A stretch of DNA of 64,000 nt, from positions 372,001 through 436,000 of the forward strand of contig NZ_MVAB01000001.1 in NCBI RefSeq assembly GCF_002026305.1. The letters are read 5' to 3'. The position numbers and the translations under genes are program-made. The notes beneath the pieces are model-generated. The model saw only the letters and a list, made by a program, of their open reading frames with translations. It had not been told where the DNA came from and ran no database searches. The stretch comes from Vagococcus martis (GTDB taxonomy: Bacteria; Bacillota; Bacilli; Lactobacillales; Vagococcaceae). Of this stretch, positions 40,059 through 51,878 are shown in pieces (the first letter of the stretch is position 1; every line of letters starts with the position of its first letter).

Positions 40059-41067
40059 CTAAATAGCCGATAGCATCTTGAATAGTTTTAACTGGAACAA
40101 TGGTTAAACTCAACTTATTTTTCTTAGCTGATTCTTTTGCTACTTCATAATTTGTTTTCCCATCAGTTTTATTATTAGGGGCAAAAAAGATAGTTGCCCC
40201 AGCTTTTTCTGCCGCCACCACTTTTTTATCAATTCCACCAATATCGCCTACTTCGCCTTTATCATTGATGGTACCTGTTCCTGCAATATTTCGTCCTTGT
40301 TTTAAATCTTTATGACTTAACATACTATATAATTCTAAACTAAACATCAACCCTGCTGAAGGACCACTAACACCTTTTGTATTAAATTCAATCTTTTTAT
40401 CTGTATCAATGGTTGTTTGATCAACAACTGTTACCCCAATGCCTGGACGGTCTAGTTTAGGTAATTTAATAATTTTACCTTTAGTACTTTCTTCTTTTCC
40501 ATCTCTTTCAAACCCAATATTAACTGAGTCATCTACTGATAATTTTTGCAATGATTGAATAAATTCATCTGATTGTAAAACTGTACGATTATCTAGTTTT
40601 TGGATCAAATCTCCTACTTCAAGTTTCTTATAAAAACTTGAATAATCAGCCACAGATAATACATAAATCCCTTTATACACACGTTTATACGGTATATCAG
40701 CTAACTCAAGTGCGATTTGAATCGCTTCATTTTTCGAATTTTCCATATTATATGTTTGAATTCGGTTATATTCACTTGAATCAGAGTCACCTAAAATATC
40801 TTGCTTAGGAACCAGTTCAGAATTTTTATTAAATTGACTTAGTAAAATAGTCAGGACATTGGCATTTTGAACTTGAACGGTGGTCATCATGAATGAGCCT
40901 TTCTCTGTATCTTTTTTACCATCTACTGTGATGATATCATTTAGCTTATCAGCACTACCTGGAGACTCAATATAATAAGGGAGGGGATAAACTAAAACGA
41001 CAATACCTATTAATAAAACAATAAGTTTAAGATAAAATGATTTATTTTTTAAACGCTCTTTTTTCAT
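40042..41067 (-). CDS. sepM: membrane-anchored PDZ/Lon-type serine protease (SepM/YlbL)
   Basis: A 341-aa protein with an N-terminal membrane anchor (LIVLLIGIVVLVYPLPYYI), a PDZ domain (about 120-200; KLEVGDLIQKLDNRTV) and a C-terminal Lon-like S16 domain with the catalytic Ser in GVSGPSAGLMFSLE and Lys in IGGIDKKVVAA. Homologues process signal peptides: SepM matures a streptococcal competence pheromone, and Bacillus YlbL/DdpA cleaves a DNA-damage division inhibitor. The position after rsmD-coaD matches ylbL. Its substrate here is unknown. It starts 13 bases after the coaD stop. Confidence 0.92.
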   Translation of the reverse strand: MKKERLKNKSFYLKLIVLLIGIVVLVYPLPYYIESPGSADKLNDIITVDGKKDTEKGSFMMTTVQVQNANVLTILLSQFNKNSELVPKQDILGDSDSSEYNRIQTYNMENSKNEAIQIALELADIPYKRVYKGIYVLSVADYSSFYKKLEVGDLIQKLDNRTVLQSDEFIQSLQKLSVDDSVNIGFERDGKEESTKGKIIKLPKLDRPGIGVTVVDQTTIDTDKKIEFNTKGVSGPSAGLMFSLELYSMLSHKDLKQGRNIAGTGTINDKGEVGDIGGIDKKVVAAEKAGATIFFAPNNKTDGKTNYEVAKESAKKNKLSLTIVPVKTIQDAIGYLEKHTT

Positions 41068-41080
41068 GACTCTAACCTTC

Positions 41081-41569
41081 TTATTTAAATTTTAACTGTA
41101 ATCCTTCATTCACTGTTTTCGGAACAAAGTCTGACACATCCCCTTTAAATTTTGCGATTTCTTTCACCATACTTGAGCTAATATGATTATACTGCTCATC
41201 AGAAAGTAAAAAAATTGTCTCAATGTTAGAGGATAAATGTTTATTTAATACAGCGATACTTTTTTCATACTCATAATCGAGTTGATTACGAATACCACGA
41301 ACTAAATAATCTGCTCCTAGCTCATTGGCTATTCTAATAGTTAAATCATTGTCGCAAACACGAACAGATACATTTGCTAACGAATGAACCTCGTCTTCTA
41401 TAAACTGTTTTCTTTCTATCGCAGTAAAAAGATTTCTTTTTGTTGTATTTGTAAACACCCCTACCACTACTTCATCAAATAATTTACTGGCTTTTTGAAT
41501 CGTGTTGATATGTCCCATCGTCACTGGATCAAAACTTCCAGGAAATAACGCCACTCGCTTTTTAGTCAT
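41081..41569 (-). CDS. coaD: phosphopantetheine adenylyltransferase
   Basis: CoaD adds AMP to 4'-phosphopantetheine in coenzyme A synthesis. The 162-aa nucleotidyltransferase-fold protein starts with the family signature ALFPGSFDPVTMGHINTIQ (TxGH-type motif) and has the ISSSMVKEIAKF (ISST/S-type) motif and LVRGIRNQLDYEYEKS. It starts one base after the rsmD stop, giving tight coupling. The enzyme is complete. Confidence 0.97.
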   Translation of the reverse strand: MTKKRVALFPGSFDPVTMGHINTIQKASKLFDEVVVGVFTNTTKRNLFTAIERKQFIEDEVHSLANVSVRVCDNDLTIRIANELGADYLVRGIRNQLDYEYEKSIAVLNKHLSSNIETIFLLSDEQYNHISSSMVKEIAKFKGDVSDFVPKTVNEGLQLKFK

Positions 41570-41570
41570 T

Positions 41571-42128
41571 TCAAACCTCCTTTAATTGATAAATTCTGAC
41601 TTTCGTCATACCATATTGTTGTTCTTTTTGTAAAACTAATTGGTCAATTATATCTGGTAATATAACATGTTTATCCATCTCACAAATGATTTTTGCGTGT
41701 TTTTTTAATAAATTTAATGATTGTAAATCCACCATATTTTTTTCTAACTCTTCTTTAGCATAAGGTGGGTCTAAAAATACATAGTCACACAGCATACCTT
41801 GTTCAGATAAGAAATGAAGTGCTTTGGATGCATCTAATTTTTTTACAACAAAAGAATCTGGTTGTTTTGTCATTGCTACGTTTTCTTGTATGACTTTTAC
41901 AGCGGGGAAAAAAACATCAAAACAATACGCTTTGTCCATACCGCGTGAAACACTTTCTACTGCTAAATTGCCACTTCCACTATATAAATCTAAACACACA
42001 CCACCATCAAAATAAGGCCCAATCATGTTGAAAATTGATCCTTTTATTTTATCAGATGTTGGTCTAGTATTATCACCTTTTAATGATTGTAATTTTCTTC
42101 CCTTAAATTCACCTGCAATCACTCGCAT
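41571..42128 (-). CDS. rsmD: 16S rRNA (guanine966-N2)-methyltransferase RsmD
   Basis: RsmD methylates G966 of 16S rRNA during 30S assembly. The 185-aa protein begins MRVIAGEFKGRKL and contains TRPTSDKIKGSIFNMIG, the S-adenosylmethionine loop CLDLYSGSGNLAVESVSRG and the catalytic DPPY in DYVFLDPPYAKEEL. AGAGAGGAAG precedes the ATG. It begins a unit with coaD and sepM after the ylbG terminator. Confidence 0.96.
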   Translation of the reverse strand: MRVIAGEFKGRKLQSLKGDNTRPTSDKIKGSIFNMIGPYFDGGVCLDLYSGSGNLAVESVSRGMDKAYCFDVFFPAVKVIQENVAMTKQPDSFVVKKLDASKALHFLSEQGMLCDYVFLDPPYAKEELEKNMVDLQSLNLLKKHAKIICEMDKHVILPDIIDQLVLQKEQQYGMTKVRIYQLKEV

Positions 42129-42161
42129 GATATTTCTTCCTCTCTATATAAAACTGGCGAT

Positions 42162-42197
42162 AAAAAAAGTATTTGTCTTATGTCAGACAAATACTTT
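42162..42197 (-). terminator. terminator after ylbG
   Basis: A perfect 13-bp stem (42166-42178 with 42185-42197) overlaps the ylbG stop and is followed on the minus strand by seven T. Confidence 0.85.
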
Positions 42198-42528
42198 AAT
42201 CATCAAATTCTGCTAAGCGAATTTCTGTTTTTTGCTCTTCAAAATCTAACGGTTCATCGTGACAATCTTGGTTTCCTAATCTATTAGTAAAATTCATATT
42301 AATATCTGGTCTAAATGATTGCTCTACACTTCTAACAAAAAACTGTTTATTTAATTTTTCAATTGTTTCTTCAACAGACTCTTCATCTACGTATAAAACC
42401 ACATATTTCATTTTTTTTGATACATAATAAACATAACCAAATCGTTTTAGATTTCTTAATTGTTTTAAACTATAAACCCAAACGACTAACCCACGTCTGG
42501 GTGTTAATTCTAACTCATTTGTTAACAT
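42196..42528 (-). CDS. ylbG: YlbG family protein (DUF2129)
   Basis: A 110-aa DUF2129 protein. The family core ELTPRRGLVVWVYSLKQLRN and FGYVYYVSKKMKYVVLYVD is visible at the N terminus, followed by an acidic tail. The function is unknown; it is conserved next to ylbF and rsmD in Firmicutes. The ATG at 42526-42528 follows GGAGGGAC and overlaps the last 14 bases of ylbF; a longer frame starting at 42585 lies inside ylbF and is unlikely. Confidence 0.88.
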   Translation of the reverse strand: MLTNELELTPRRGLVVWVYSLKQLRNLKRFGYVYYVSKKMKYVVLYVDEESVEETIEKLNKQFFVRSVEQSFRPDINMNFTNRLGNQDCHDEPLDFEEQKTEIRLAEFDD

Positions 42529-42946
42529 GACATGTCCCTCCACAACCTTTTTTAGCAAATTCAAAAAAGGGATTTCCTGCATCAACTTTTATCGTGTCAG
42601 ATATTGCTTGTGCGATATCTAGACTAATATAGTCTAACACATTTTGAACATTTGTTTCATTTACTTTGAACGTTGCGACTAAATCATTCACATCTAATGA
42701 GCGTTTGGCTCGTCGTAATGCTCGTCTTGTTTCTTTAAAATCTGGTGCGTATTTGCCATAAGGTTCAATTTTTTCAAATGCCTCTTTCTTAGCTATAAAT
42801 TCTTCCATTAGCTCCGACACATTTTTACTTTTAGCCATATGTTTATACGACTCTATATAATCTTGAACAGTCTGACTACTAAGTACATCTTTAGCTACTT
42901 GACTGGCTTTATCTTCTAAATCAAATAATTCATCATTATAAATCAT
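42515..42946 (-). CDS. ylbF: YlbF family regulator
   Basis: A 143-aa helical YlbF/YmcA-family protein. In Bacillus YlbF forms the Y-complex with YmcA and YaaT, which steers RNase Y processing and binds iron-sulfur clusters. The C terminus here has the cysteine motif KKGCGGTCHVNK, which could serve as cluster ligands. No ymcA or yaaT is in the window. Its start overlaps the upstream gene by four bases (ATGA) and its end overlaps ylbG, so three genes are translationally chained. Confidence 0.88.
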   Translation of the reverse strand: MIYNDELFDLEDKASQVAKDVLSSQTVQDYIESYKHMAKSKNVSELMEEFIAKKEAFEKIEPYGKYAPDFKETRRALRRAKRSLDVNDLVATFKVNETNVQNVLDYISLDIAQAISDTIKVDAGNPFFEFAKKGCGGTCHVNK

Positions 42947-44088
42947 CTCTTATCGCTACTTTCAGTGGTTAATGACGTATCTACTGTCTTTTGATTAAAT
43001 AAGACTAACACTTGATTTTTATTATAGGCTATGCCAATATACTCATCTTTTGAATCTTTAATTTCACGTTGATCAAAGCGATTGACAAACCAATTGGTGA
43101 CAATAAATGGGACATCTCCCATACTTTGAACAAATAAACCATGTGTATTTTTATCCACTGGTTTCCCTAATTTTAACAAACGTTCCATCTCTTCATTAAC
43201 TAAAAGGAAACTATCACTTGGATTACTTGATTCAACTTTTTCTTGCCATTGTTCAAACCGAGCCTCTTTTTTTATTACTAACTTAGGATCTTTATTGAAT
43301 TCTGCTAAGGCTTTTTTACTTTCAAGTACAAGTTCAGTATCAAGTTTATAAGGATTTCGATTAATTCTTTGGCGTACAATATTTAAAATAGTCAATAATT
43401 GGTCTGTGTTGGCTTGGTTAAACTTTTCCCACTCATCATCTGTCAGCTCAACAGGTGGATTGGTTGTTTTCTCACTAAACTGATAAGGAATCATATCCAC
43501 TAACGTGCTTTTACTAACGTATCTCACACCTAGTAACTTACCTGTATCATAGTTAAAATGAAGCAAAGCAAACGTGCCATTGTCAAACGAAATCAATGGT
43601 CGATAGTTCATATCGTCTTCTGTTAGTTCGATTTCATATGTTTTGTCTTTATAGTCAAATTCAAAAGTAGGATAGATTGTTGTGATTTCAGAAATATCAC
43701 CTAAAGTCATTTCTAAATTAAACGGGGCAACATCAACTTGCGTTCCTAAAACAAACACGCTTGATACTTTACCTTTCGTCAGTTCAACTTGATAATAATC
43801 GGTTGCATTATCTCCATAAACCAACCACTTTCTATCAATCCCGACTACCCATTCATTTTTAGGGTTTGGCATTCTTTCTTTCAGTTCTTTTTCTGACAAA
43901 CCAATAATAGTTGCCATTCCAGTCGCATTTAATTGATTATGTGGTGTCGATTTTGTTTGAGGTTTAACTTCATTAACCACTAACTCATCTACAGCTTTAG
44001 GAGATTTTTGTGACAAGACGACTGGTTTCATATAAAAAAATGTTAGTACAATAAAAAATACCACTATAAATTCTCCTACACGACGCAT
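42943..44088 (-). CDS. CAP-associated domain protein (YlbC-like)
   Basis: A 381-aa exported or membrane-anchored protein. An N-terminal hydrophobic segment (GEFIVVFFIVLTFFYMKPVV) is followed by the CAP-associated N-terminal domain with two repeats (GLSEKELKERMPNPKNEW and TLGDISEITTIYPTFEFD). A CAP/SCP-like region starts at about residue 230 (LLTILNIVRQRINRN). The position between pyc and ylbF matches Bacillus ylbC. The function is unknown. CAP motifs look weakened, as is usual in this group. Confidence 0.75.
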   Translation of the reverse strand: MRRVGEFIVVFFIVLTFFYMKPVVLSQKSPKAVDELVVNEVKPQTKSTPHNQLNATGMATIIGLSEKELKERMPNPKNEWVVGIDRKWLVYGDNATDYYQVELTKGKVSSVFVLGTQVDVAPFNLEMTLGDISEITTIYPTFEFDYKDKTYEIELTEDDMNYRPLISFDNGTFALLHFNYDTGKLLGVRYVSKSTLVDMIPYQFSEKTTNPPVELTDDEWEKFNQANTDQLLTILNIVRQRINRNPYKLDTELVLESKKALAEFNKDPKLVIKKEARFEQWQEKVESSNPSDSFLLVNEEMERLLKLGKPVDKNTHGLFVQSMGDVPFIVTNWFVNRFDQREIKDSKDEYIGIAYNKNQVLVLFNQKTVDTSLTTESSDKR

Positions 44089-44111
44089 CTTGTCACCTCC
44101 TAATCTCTACA

Positions 44112-47540
<3,429 letters not shown>

Positions 47541-47561
47541 ATTACATCCCCCACATTTTTA

Positions 47562-48761
47562 TTACTCATTAAACATCAATAATAACTGAGATTCACTATA
47601 CTCGCCATTATCAAATTTTTTACGTTTTTCATCAGCACTAACGTTTAGTGCAAATCCTACACCAATGGATAAAGTGACTAAACTAGACCCTCCTTGACTA
47701 AGAAACGGAAATGTCACCCCTGTTAAAGGAATGATTCCCGTAATACCTCCAAGATTAACAAATACTTGTATCAACATCATACCTGCAATACCAATACACA
47801 TTAATGAATTAAAATTATCAGTTGAACGAATGCCTATTGTCATAATTCGTAAAATCAAAAAAAATAGTAACATTAATAATATTAATGAAATAAGTAATCC
47901 TAACTCTTCTACAACAATTGAAAACATGAAATCTGTTTGAGCATTCGTTAAAAAGCCCTTTTTTTGAATACTCTTACCAAGACCAAGACCAAACCATCCA
48001 CCATTGTTCAGTGCAAAATAAGAATTAATCATTTGATGACCATCACCAAGTGGATCAGCAAATGGATTGGTAAATGTTTTAAACCGTTTATACACATACA
48101 TCATTCTCTGTGGAAACAAAGAGCTACCAAATAAAGAAATAAACTGAATCACTAGCGTCGAAACAACAACGCCACCACCAACCACCAATAGAGTATATAG
48201 ATATGGTATACCACTTGCCAACACCATAACTAATGTAATTAAAATCAAGATAGCCGCCCCTCCAGTATCAGGCTGGATTAAGACTAACAAAATTAAGCTA
48301 CCAATTAAAATCATTGGTTTGAATATGGCATCCTTAAAATGACCTAGTATCATATCTTGTCGCCGCGATAGAATATAAGCTAAATACCAAATAATAATGA
48401 TTTTTAAAAACTCTACAGGTTGAAGACGTATCGGGCCAATTTCTAACCATCCGTCTGCACCCCCACCACTAACACCTAAACTAGTAAATTTAGTCAATAC
48501 AAGTAGGGCCCCAATAGTAAGGATTGCAGTCATAATAAACTGTTTATTTTGAAATACCTTTGTTTTCATTTTATAAATAAATAAAATAGCTAATAATCCA
48601 ACTATAAAAAAGCCACCTTGTTTTATCGCTTCTAAAGCCAATCCTTGAGAATTAACAGAACTTGCACTATAAACCATCAAAATACCAACTATTGATAAAA
48701 CTAGATAAGGTACTAAAATGAAATAGTCCAAAAAATATGTTTTCTTTATCTTTCTATGCAC
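47562..48761 (-). CDS. ftsW: FtsW/RodA/SpoVE family peptidoglycan glycosyltransferase
   Basis: A 399-aa SEDS-family polytopic membrane protein that polymerises glycan strands with a partner class B PBP. Landmarks are SIVGILMVYSASSVNSQG, WLEIGPIRLQPVEFLKI (the catalytic Asp region follows) and the C-terminal GITGIIPLTGVTFPFLSQGG. The ylaN-ftsW-pyc order is that of Bacillus, where this gene is ftsW, so the septal role is preferred over RodA, by synteny. GGGATG-type ribosome sequence lies upstream; the start overlaps no other gene. Confidence 0.93.
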   Translation of the reverse strand: MHRKIKKTYFLDYFILVPYLVLSIVGILMVYSASSVNSQGLALEAIKQGGFFIVGLLAILFIYKMKTKVFQNKQFIMTAILTIGALLVLTKFTSLGVSGGGADGWLEIGPIRLQPVEFLKIIIIWYLAYILSRRQDMILGHFKDAIFKPMILIGSLILLVLIQPDTGGAAILILITLVMVLASGIPYLYTLLVVGGGVVVSTLVIQFISLFGSSLFPQRMMYVYKRFKTFTNPFADPLGDGHQMINSYFALNNGGWFGLGLGKSIQKKGFLTNAQTDFMFSIVVEELGLLISLILLMLLFFLILRIMTIGIRSTDNFNSLMCIGIAGMMLIQVFVNLGGITGIIPLTGVTFPFLSQGGSSLVTLSIGVGFALNVSADEKRKKFDNGEYSESQLLLMFNE

Positions 48762-48786
48762 CGATCAAATAACCCCCACATCCCTT

Positions 48787-49074
48787 TTAGCATCCAGCAT
48801 CCTTTTCTTCCTGATACACCATGTTATATACTTTATTTAACTCTTTCTCTAACTCAATAATTATATCAAGACCTTCTTGCCTATCAATCAAACCAATGGA
48901 TTGAGCAAATTCAACTTGTTTTGAAAAGCCAAACATTTGTGTATCAACAACTTCTTCAAAGGCTTTACATTGGGCTATGCATTGATGATTTCTTTGGTTC
49001 GTTAATAAGTGTTTAATTTTATTTGCTTCAACTGTTAGTGCACTTAAAATCGATTCTTTTGATATTTCTAGCAT
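48787..49074 (-). CDS. ylaN: YlaN family protein (DUF1507)
   Basis: A 95-aa helical protein of the YlaN/DUF1507 family, with LTVEANKIKHLLTNQRN and LIDRQEGLDIIIELEKELN. In Bacillus and Staphylococcus the protein binds iron and has been reported to counteract Fur when iron is scarce. It leads the ylaN-ftsW-pyc unit, with GGGAGGG before the ATG. The C terminus has a Cys (EKDAGC). The family is secure, the role is from homologues. Confidence 0.9.
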   Translation of the reverse strand: MLEISKESILSALTVEANKIKHLLTNQRNHQCIAQCKAFEEVVDTQMFGFSKQVEFAQSIGLIDRQEGLDIIIELEKELNKVYNMVYQEEKDAGC

Positions 49075-49103
49075 ATTAACTGCCCTCCCTTTTATTTTCG
49101 TTC

Positions 49104-49112
49104 ATTATACCA
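49104..49112 (-). promoter_or_regulatory. extended -10 promoter of ylaN-ftsW-pyc
   Basis: TGGTATAAT on the minus strand (-10 at 49104-49109), 30 bases before ylaN. The -35 region is poor, which is common with an extended -10. Confidence 0.55.
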
Positions 49113-49163
49113 CATTCTTTTCGCTCATATGTTTAACTTTTTAAGTATACATCAGAATTTTTG

Positions 49164-49196
49164 TAAAAAAAAAGGAAAGCACACTCGCTCTCCTTA
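49164..49196 (-). terminator. terminator after sodA
   Basis: A 9-bp stem AAGGAGAGC/GCTTTCCTT (one G-U) with a six-base loop, followed on the minus strand by nine T. Confidence 0.8.
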
Positions 49197-49201
49197 AAAA
49201 C

Positions 49202-49813
49202 TTATTTTTGAACTGCTTTATAACGATTGTTTACTTCATCCCAGTTAATAACATTGAAGAATGCTTTCACGTAGTCAGGGCGAACGTTGCTATATTTTTT
49301 GTAATAAGCATGTTCCCAAACATCAATACCTAATAAAGGAGTTTTTCCTTCTGTTAATGGAGAATCTTGATTTGGAGTTGACATGATTTCTAATTTTCCA
49401 TCATTATCAACTAACCAAGCCCAACCTGAACCAAAACGACCAGTTGCTGCTGCTAAAAATTGATCTTTGAAATTATCGTAGCTACCAAAAGCACTTTCAA
49501 TTGCTCCTTTAATAGCGCCAGTAGGTTCGCCACCACCATTAGGTCCCATAATTTCCCAGAAGAATGCATGATTTGCGTGTCCGCCACCATTGTTTCTAAC
49601 AGCCATACGGATATCTTCAGGTACGTCATTTAAATTAGTAATCAATTCTTCAATTGATTGTTGTCCTAATTCTGGATGCTTTTCAATTGCCGCATTTAAA
49701 TTAGTTACATATGTGTTGTGATGTTTGTCATGATGTAATTTCATTGTTAATTCATCAATATGTGGTTCCAACGCATCGTATGCATATGGTAAATCTGGTA
49801 AAGTATAAGTCAT
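49202..49813 (-). CDS. sodA: superoxide dismutase, Mn/Fe family (probably Mn)
   Basis: SodA dismutates superoxide in the cytoplasm. The 203-aa protein has the four metal ligands: His in [12 protein letters not shown], His in [12 protein letters not shown], and Asp and His in [11 protein letters not shown]. The [11 protein letters not shown] and DVWEHAYY contexts are those of manganese-type enzymes, which also fits a lactic acid bacterium; metal preference is inferred. A strong AGGGGG ribosome site is upstream. It is a single gene, divergent from the DUF1189 gene, with its own promoter and terminator. Confidence 0.97.
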   Translation of the reverse strand: MTYTLPDLPYAYDALEPHIDELTMKLHHDKHHNTYVTNLNAAIEKHPELGQQSIEELITNLNDVPEDIRMAVRNNGGGHANHAFFWEIMGPNGGGEPTGAIKGAIESAFGSYDNFKDQFLAAATGRFGSGWAWLVDNDGKLEIMSTPNQDSPLTEGKTPLLGIDVWEHAYYKKYSNVRPDYVKAFFNVINWDEVNNRYKAVQK

Positions 49814-49857
49814 AATAATAATGCCCCCTAATTTTTTTGATAATTATGAACAATTTC

Positions 49858-49887
49858 AATATACCACTGAAACAATACAAAAAGCAA
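49858..49887 (-). promoter_or_regulatory. sodA promoter
   Basis: TTGCTT (49882-49887), an 18-base spacer and TATATT (49858-49863) with a TGG extension on the minus strand. A TGATAATTATGAACA dyad (49838-49852), partly like a Fur/PerR-type box, lies just downstream near the start site; it is only a weak match. Confidence 0.5.
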
Positions 49888-49922
49888 AAAATAAAACCCG
49901 GAAACCTTCAATTTCTCGTTTC

Positions 49923-49951
49923 TTGTATTCATCTGTCAAAAGCGTTACAAT
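49923..49951 (+). promoter_or_regulatory. promoter of the DUF1189 gene
   Basis: TTGTAT (49923-49928), a 17-base spacer and TACAAT (49946-49951) on the plus strand, 36 bases before the ATG. Confidence 0.65.
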
Positions 49952-49987
49952 AAGTAGTGATTCAATTTATACTACAAAGGAGTTATT

Positions 49988-50785
49988 ATGCGAACATTTG
50001 ACCTAATAAAAGCGAGCTTTAAGCAACCAACTTTGCTATTGGAAGGTAGGAATAAAAAAGGATTTCACGTTTTTTTATATTTATTATTACTAGCTGTTAT
50101 ACTCTCGCTACCTGTTATTTATCAAGCGACAGTAATTACTAAAACAATCCAAGATGATGGAAAAAAAATCATTCAAAAACTTCCAGAATTTTCGATTGAG
50201 GATAACACGCTAGTCACAAAGGAAAAAACTGATGGGTTTATCTATCAAACGGACTCAATTATCTTTACGTTTGACCCTAATGATAAAAGAACCAAAAAAG
50301 AAATTGAAACTGACGCAACAAGTAATGTCCTTGTTGTTGGATTACTAAAAAAAGAAATCATCATGATTTTACCTCGAGTTGGAACGACAACAGATATTAT
50401 GGAAGATAATGTATTGACGATCCCTTACTCAATGCCACAAGCAAATATTTTAAGTAAAAATGTCCTTGAACAACTTTTTGCAAGCAATACTAGTCGCTCA
50501 ATGTGGTTTAGTATCATGTTCTTTGTTACTTGGTTTATGGTGTTCTTTAATTTATTGATGGATATTGTCATTCTTTCTTTCTTTGCCAACATCTTTACTA
50601 AATTTAGATTAATTGGGTTTAAGTACAAAGATGTATTTAAAATCGTTGTCTACTCTGCAACACTACCTAGTATTTTAACGACTCTTTTACAATTTGTATG
50701 GCCTAGTATTTCATTTGGATCAGTAGGTGTTGCACTAACCTTATTGATTTATTTCAATGCTTTACCTAAACGAATTAAAAAATAA
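49988..50785 (+). CDS. DUF1189 family membrane protein
   Basis: A 265-aa membrane protein of the DUF1189 family, which begins with a maltodextrin-permease-like amphipathic N terminus (FDLIKASFKQPTLLLEGRNK). One membrane segment follows (LYLLLLAVILSLPVIY), then a large extracytoplasmic domain (about 60-170) and four more segments in the C-terminal third. The function is unknown. AAAGGAG lies seven bases before the ATG. It is a single-gene unit ending in a terminator shared with the converging HesB-like gene. Confidence 0.8.
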   Translation: MRTFDLIKASFKQPTLLLEGRNKKGFHVFLYLLLLAVILSLPVIYQATVITKTIQDDGKKIIQKLPEFSIEDNTLVTKEKTDGFIYQTDSIIFTFDPNDKRTKKEIETDATSNVLVVGLLKKEIIMILPRVGTTTDIMEDNVLTIPYSMPQANILSKNVLEQLFASNTSRSMWFSIMFFVTWFMVFFNLLMDIVILSFFANIFTKFRLIGFKYKDVFKIVVYSATLPSILTTLLQFVWPSISFGSVGVALTLLIYFNALPKRIKK

Positions 50786-50821
50786 AAAACTGTAGAACGA
50801 TTAATCGTTCTACAGTTTTTT
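50784..50821. terminator. bidirectional terminator between DUF1189 and HesB-like genes
   Basis: A near-perfect palindrome (CTGTAGAACGAT/ATCGTTCTACAG, flanked by A6 and T6) lies between the two convergent stop codons. Confidence 0.9.
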
Positions 50822-51107
50822 ATGCATATGTAAAGCTTGGTTCATTTAATTTATCATCTATATCAACAGTTAATACATAATCAGTAAAAAACCAATCATC
50901 TGCTTGTTCTGTAAAATAAGTGATGCCGTCAATAACAGTCGTTGTACGAGCGTCTTCAGGTTCTACAAGAGAAATACCCGTTGAAAAACCAACGTGAACA
51001 TTCGTGCTACCACCATACTTTCCAAAAATACGGACAAAATTACCAGATTCAAGTCCAAGTTCTTCCACAAACCATTTGTGGGCGCTATCTGTTACAATAA
51101 GTTCCAT
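50820..51107 (-). CDS. HesB/YneR-like protein without cysteine ligands
   Basis: A 95-aa protein with the HesB/IscA-like fold of the YneR type: MELIVTDSAHKWFVEEL, NFVRIFGKYGGSTNVHVGFS and YFTEQADDWFFTDYVLTVDI. It contains none of the three conserved cysteines that carry iron-sulfur clusters in IscA, so it is unlikely to be a cluster carrier. The ATG at 51105-51107 follows GGAGGAAG; a five-codon longer frame overlaps that site. The role is unknown. Confidence 0.82.
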   Translation of the reverse strand: MELIVTDSAHKWFVEELGLESGNFVRIFGKYGGSTNVHVGFSTGISLVEPEDARTTTVIDGITYFTEQADDWFFTDYVLTVDIDDKLNEPSFTYA

Positions 51108-51186
51108 TCTATCTTCCTCCAACTATTCGGATGTCGCACTTATTGTAACACAAACATTAAAATCCTTTTAATTTCATGCTCATTTG

Positions 51187-51849
51187 TTATTTCATTTTTG
51201 CATCTAGGTAATCCACATCATCATTATGACCAACAACTAATAAAACATCACCTTCTAAAATTACCTGCTCAGCAGGAGGGGACACAATCAAATCGTTTTT
51301 CCCACGTCTGATGGCCACAATCGTGACATTATAATGTTTTCTAAAATTAATTTCTTGAATCGTTTTATTAAAAAATTGTTTATAATTCACCCGAATCTCA
51401 ACTAAAGAGTAATCCTCAGATAATTCAATAAAATCAATCATGTTTTTTGAGGTTAATTTATGCCCCAAACGATACCCCATATCACGTTCTGGATGGACAA
51501 CTAAATCTGCCCCAACTTTTTCCAATACACGACCGTGGTACTCATTTTGTGCCTTAGCCGTAATATGTGGGACACCCATTTCTTTTGCCATTAATGTTAC
51601 TAAAATGCTAGCTTGGATATCTTCACCAATTGTGACAATCACATGATCAAAGTTTCTTAATCCTAATGAACGTAACGTTGCTTCATCTTGTGCATTAGCT
51701 AAAACAGTGTGCGTTGCTATATTCATGTATTCATTCACACGGTCCTCGCAATTATCAATTGCTAATACCTCTTGGTTTGACTCAACTAACTCTCGACATA
51801 CACTCCCACCAAAACGTCCTAATCCAATAACTGCAAATGTCTTTCTCAT
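51187..51849 (-). CDS. ktrA: Trk/Ktr potassium uptake regulatory subunit (RCK domains)
   Basis: A 220-aa cytoplasmic gating ring protein that regulates a KtrB-type potassium channel. The N-terminal RCK domain starts FAVIGLGRFGGSVCRELVES with the nucleotide-binding GxGxxG and the acidic residue in LAIDNCEDRVNEY. The RCK_C domain (about 135-220) ends the protein. No channel subunit gene is adjacent, as is common for KtrC-type loci, so ktrC is an equally good name. It follows liaR by 29 bases but may be a separate unit. Confidence 0.88.
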   Translation of the reverse strand: MRKTFAVIGLGRFGGSVCRELVESNQEVLAIDNCEDRVNEYMNIATHTVLANAQDEATLRSLGLRNFDHVIVTIGEDIQASILVTLMAKEMGVPHITAKAQNEYHGRVLEKVGADLVVHPERDMGYRLGHKLTSKNMIDFIELSEDYSLVEIRVNYKQFFNKTIQEINFRKHYNVTIVAIRRGKNDLIVSPPAEQVILEGDVLLVVGHNDDVDYLDAKMK

Positions 51850-51878
51850 GTAAATTGTCTCCTTAAAGGTTTAATTAG

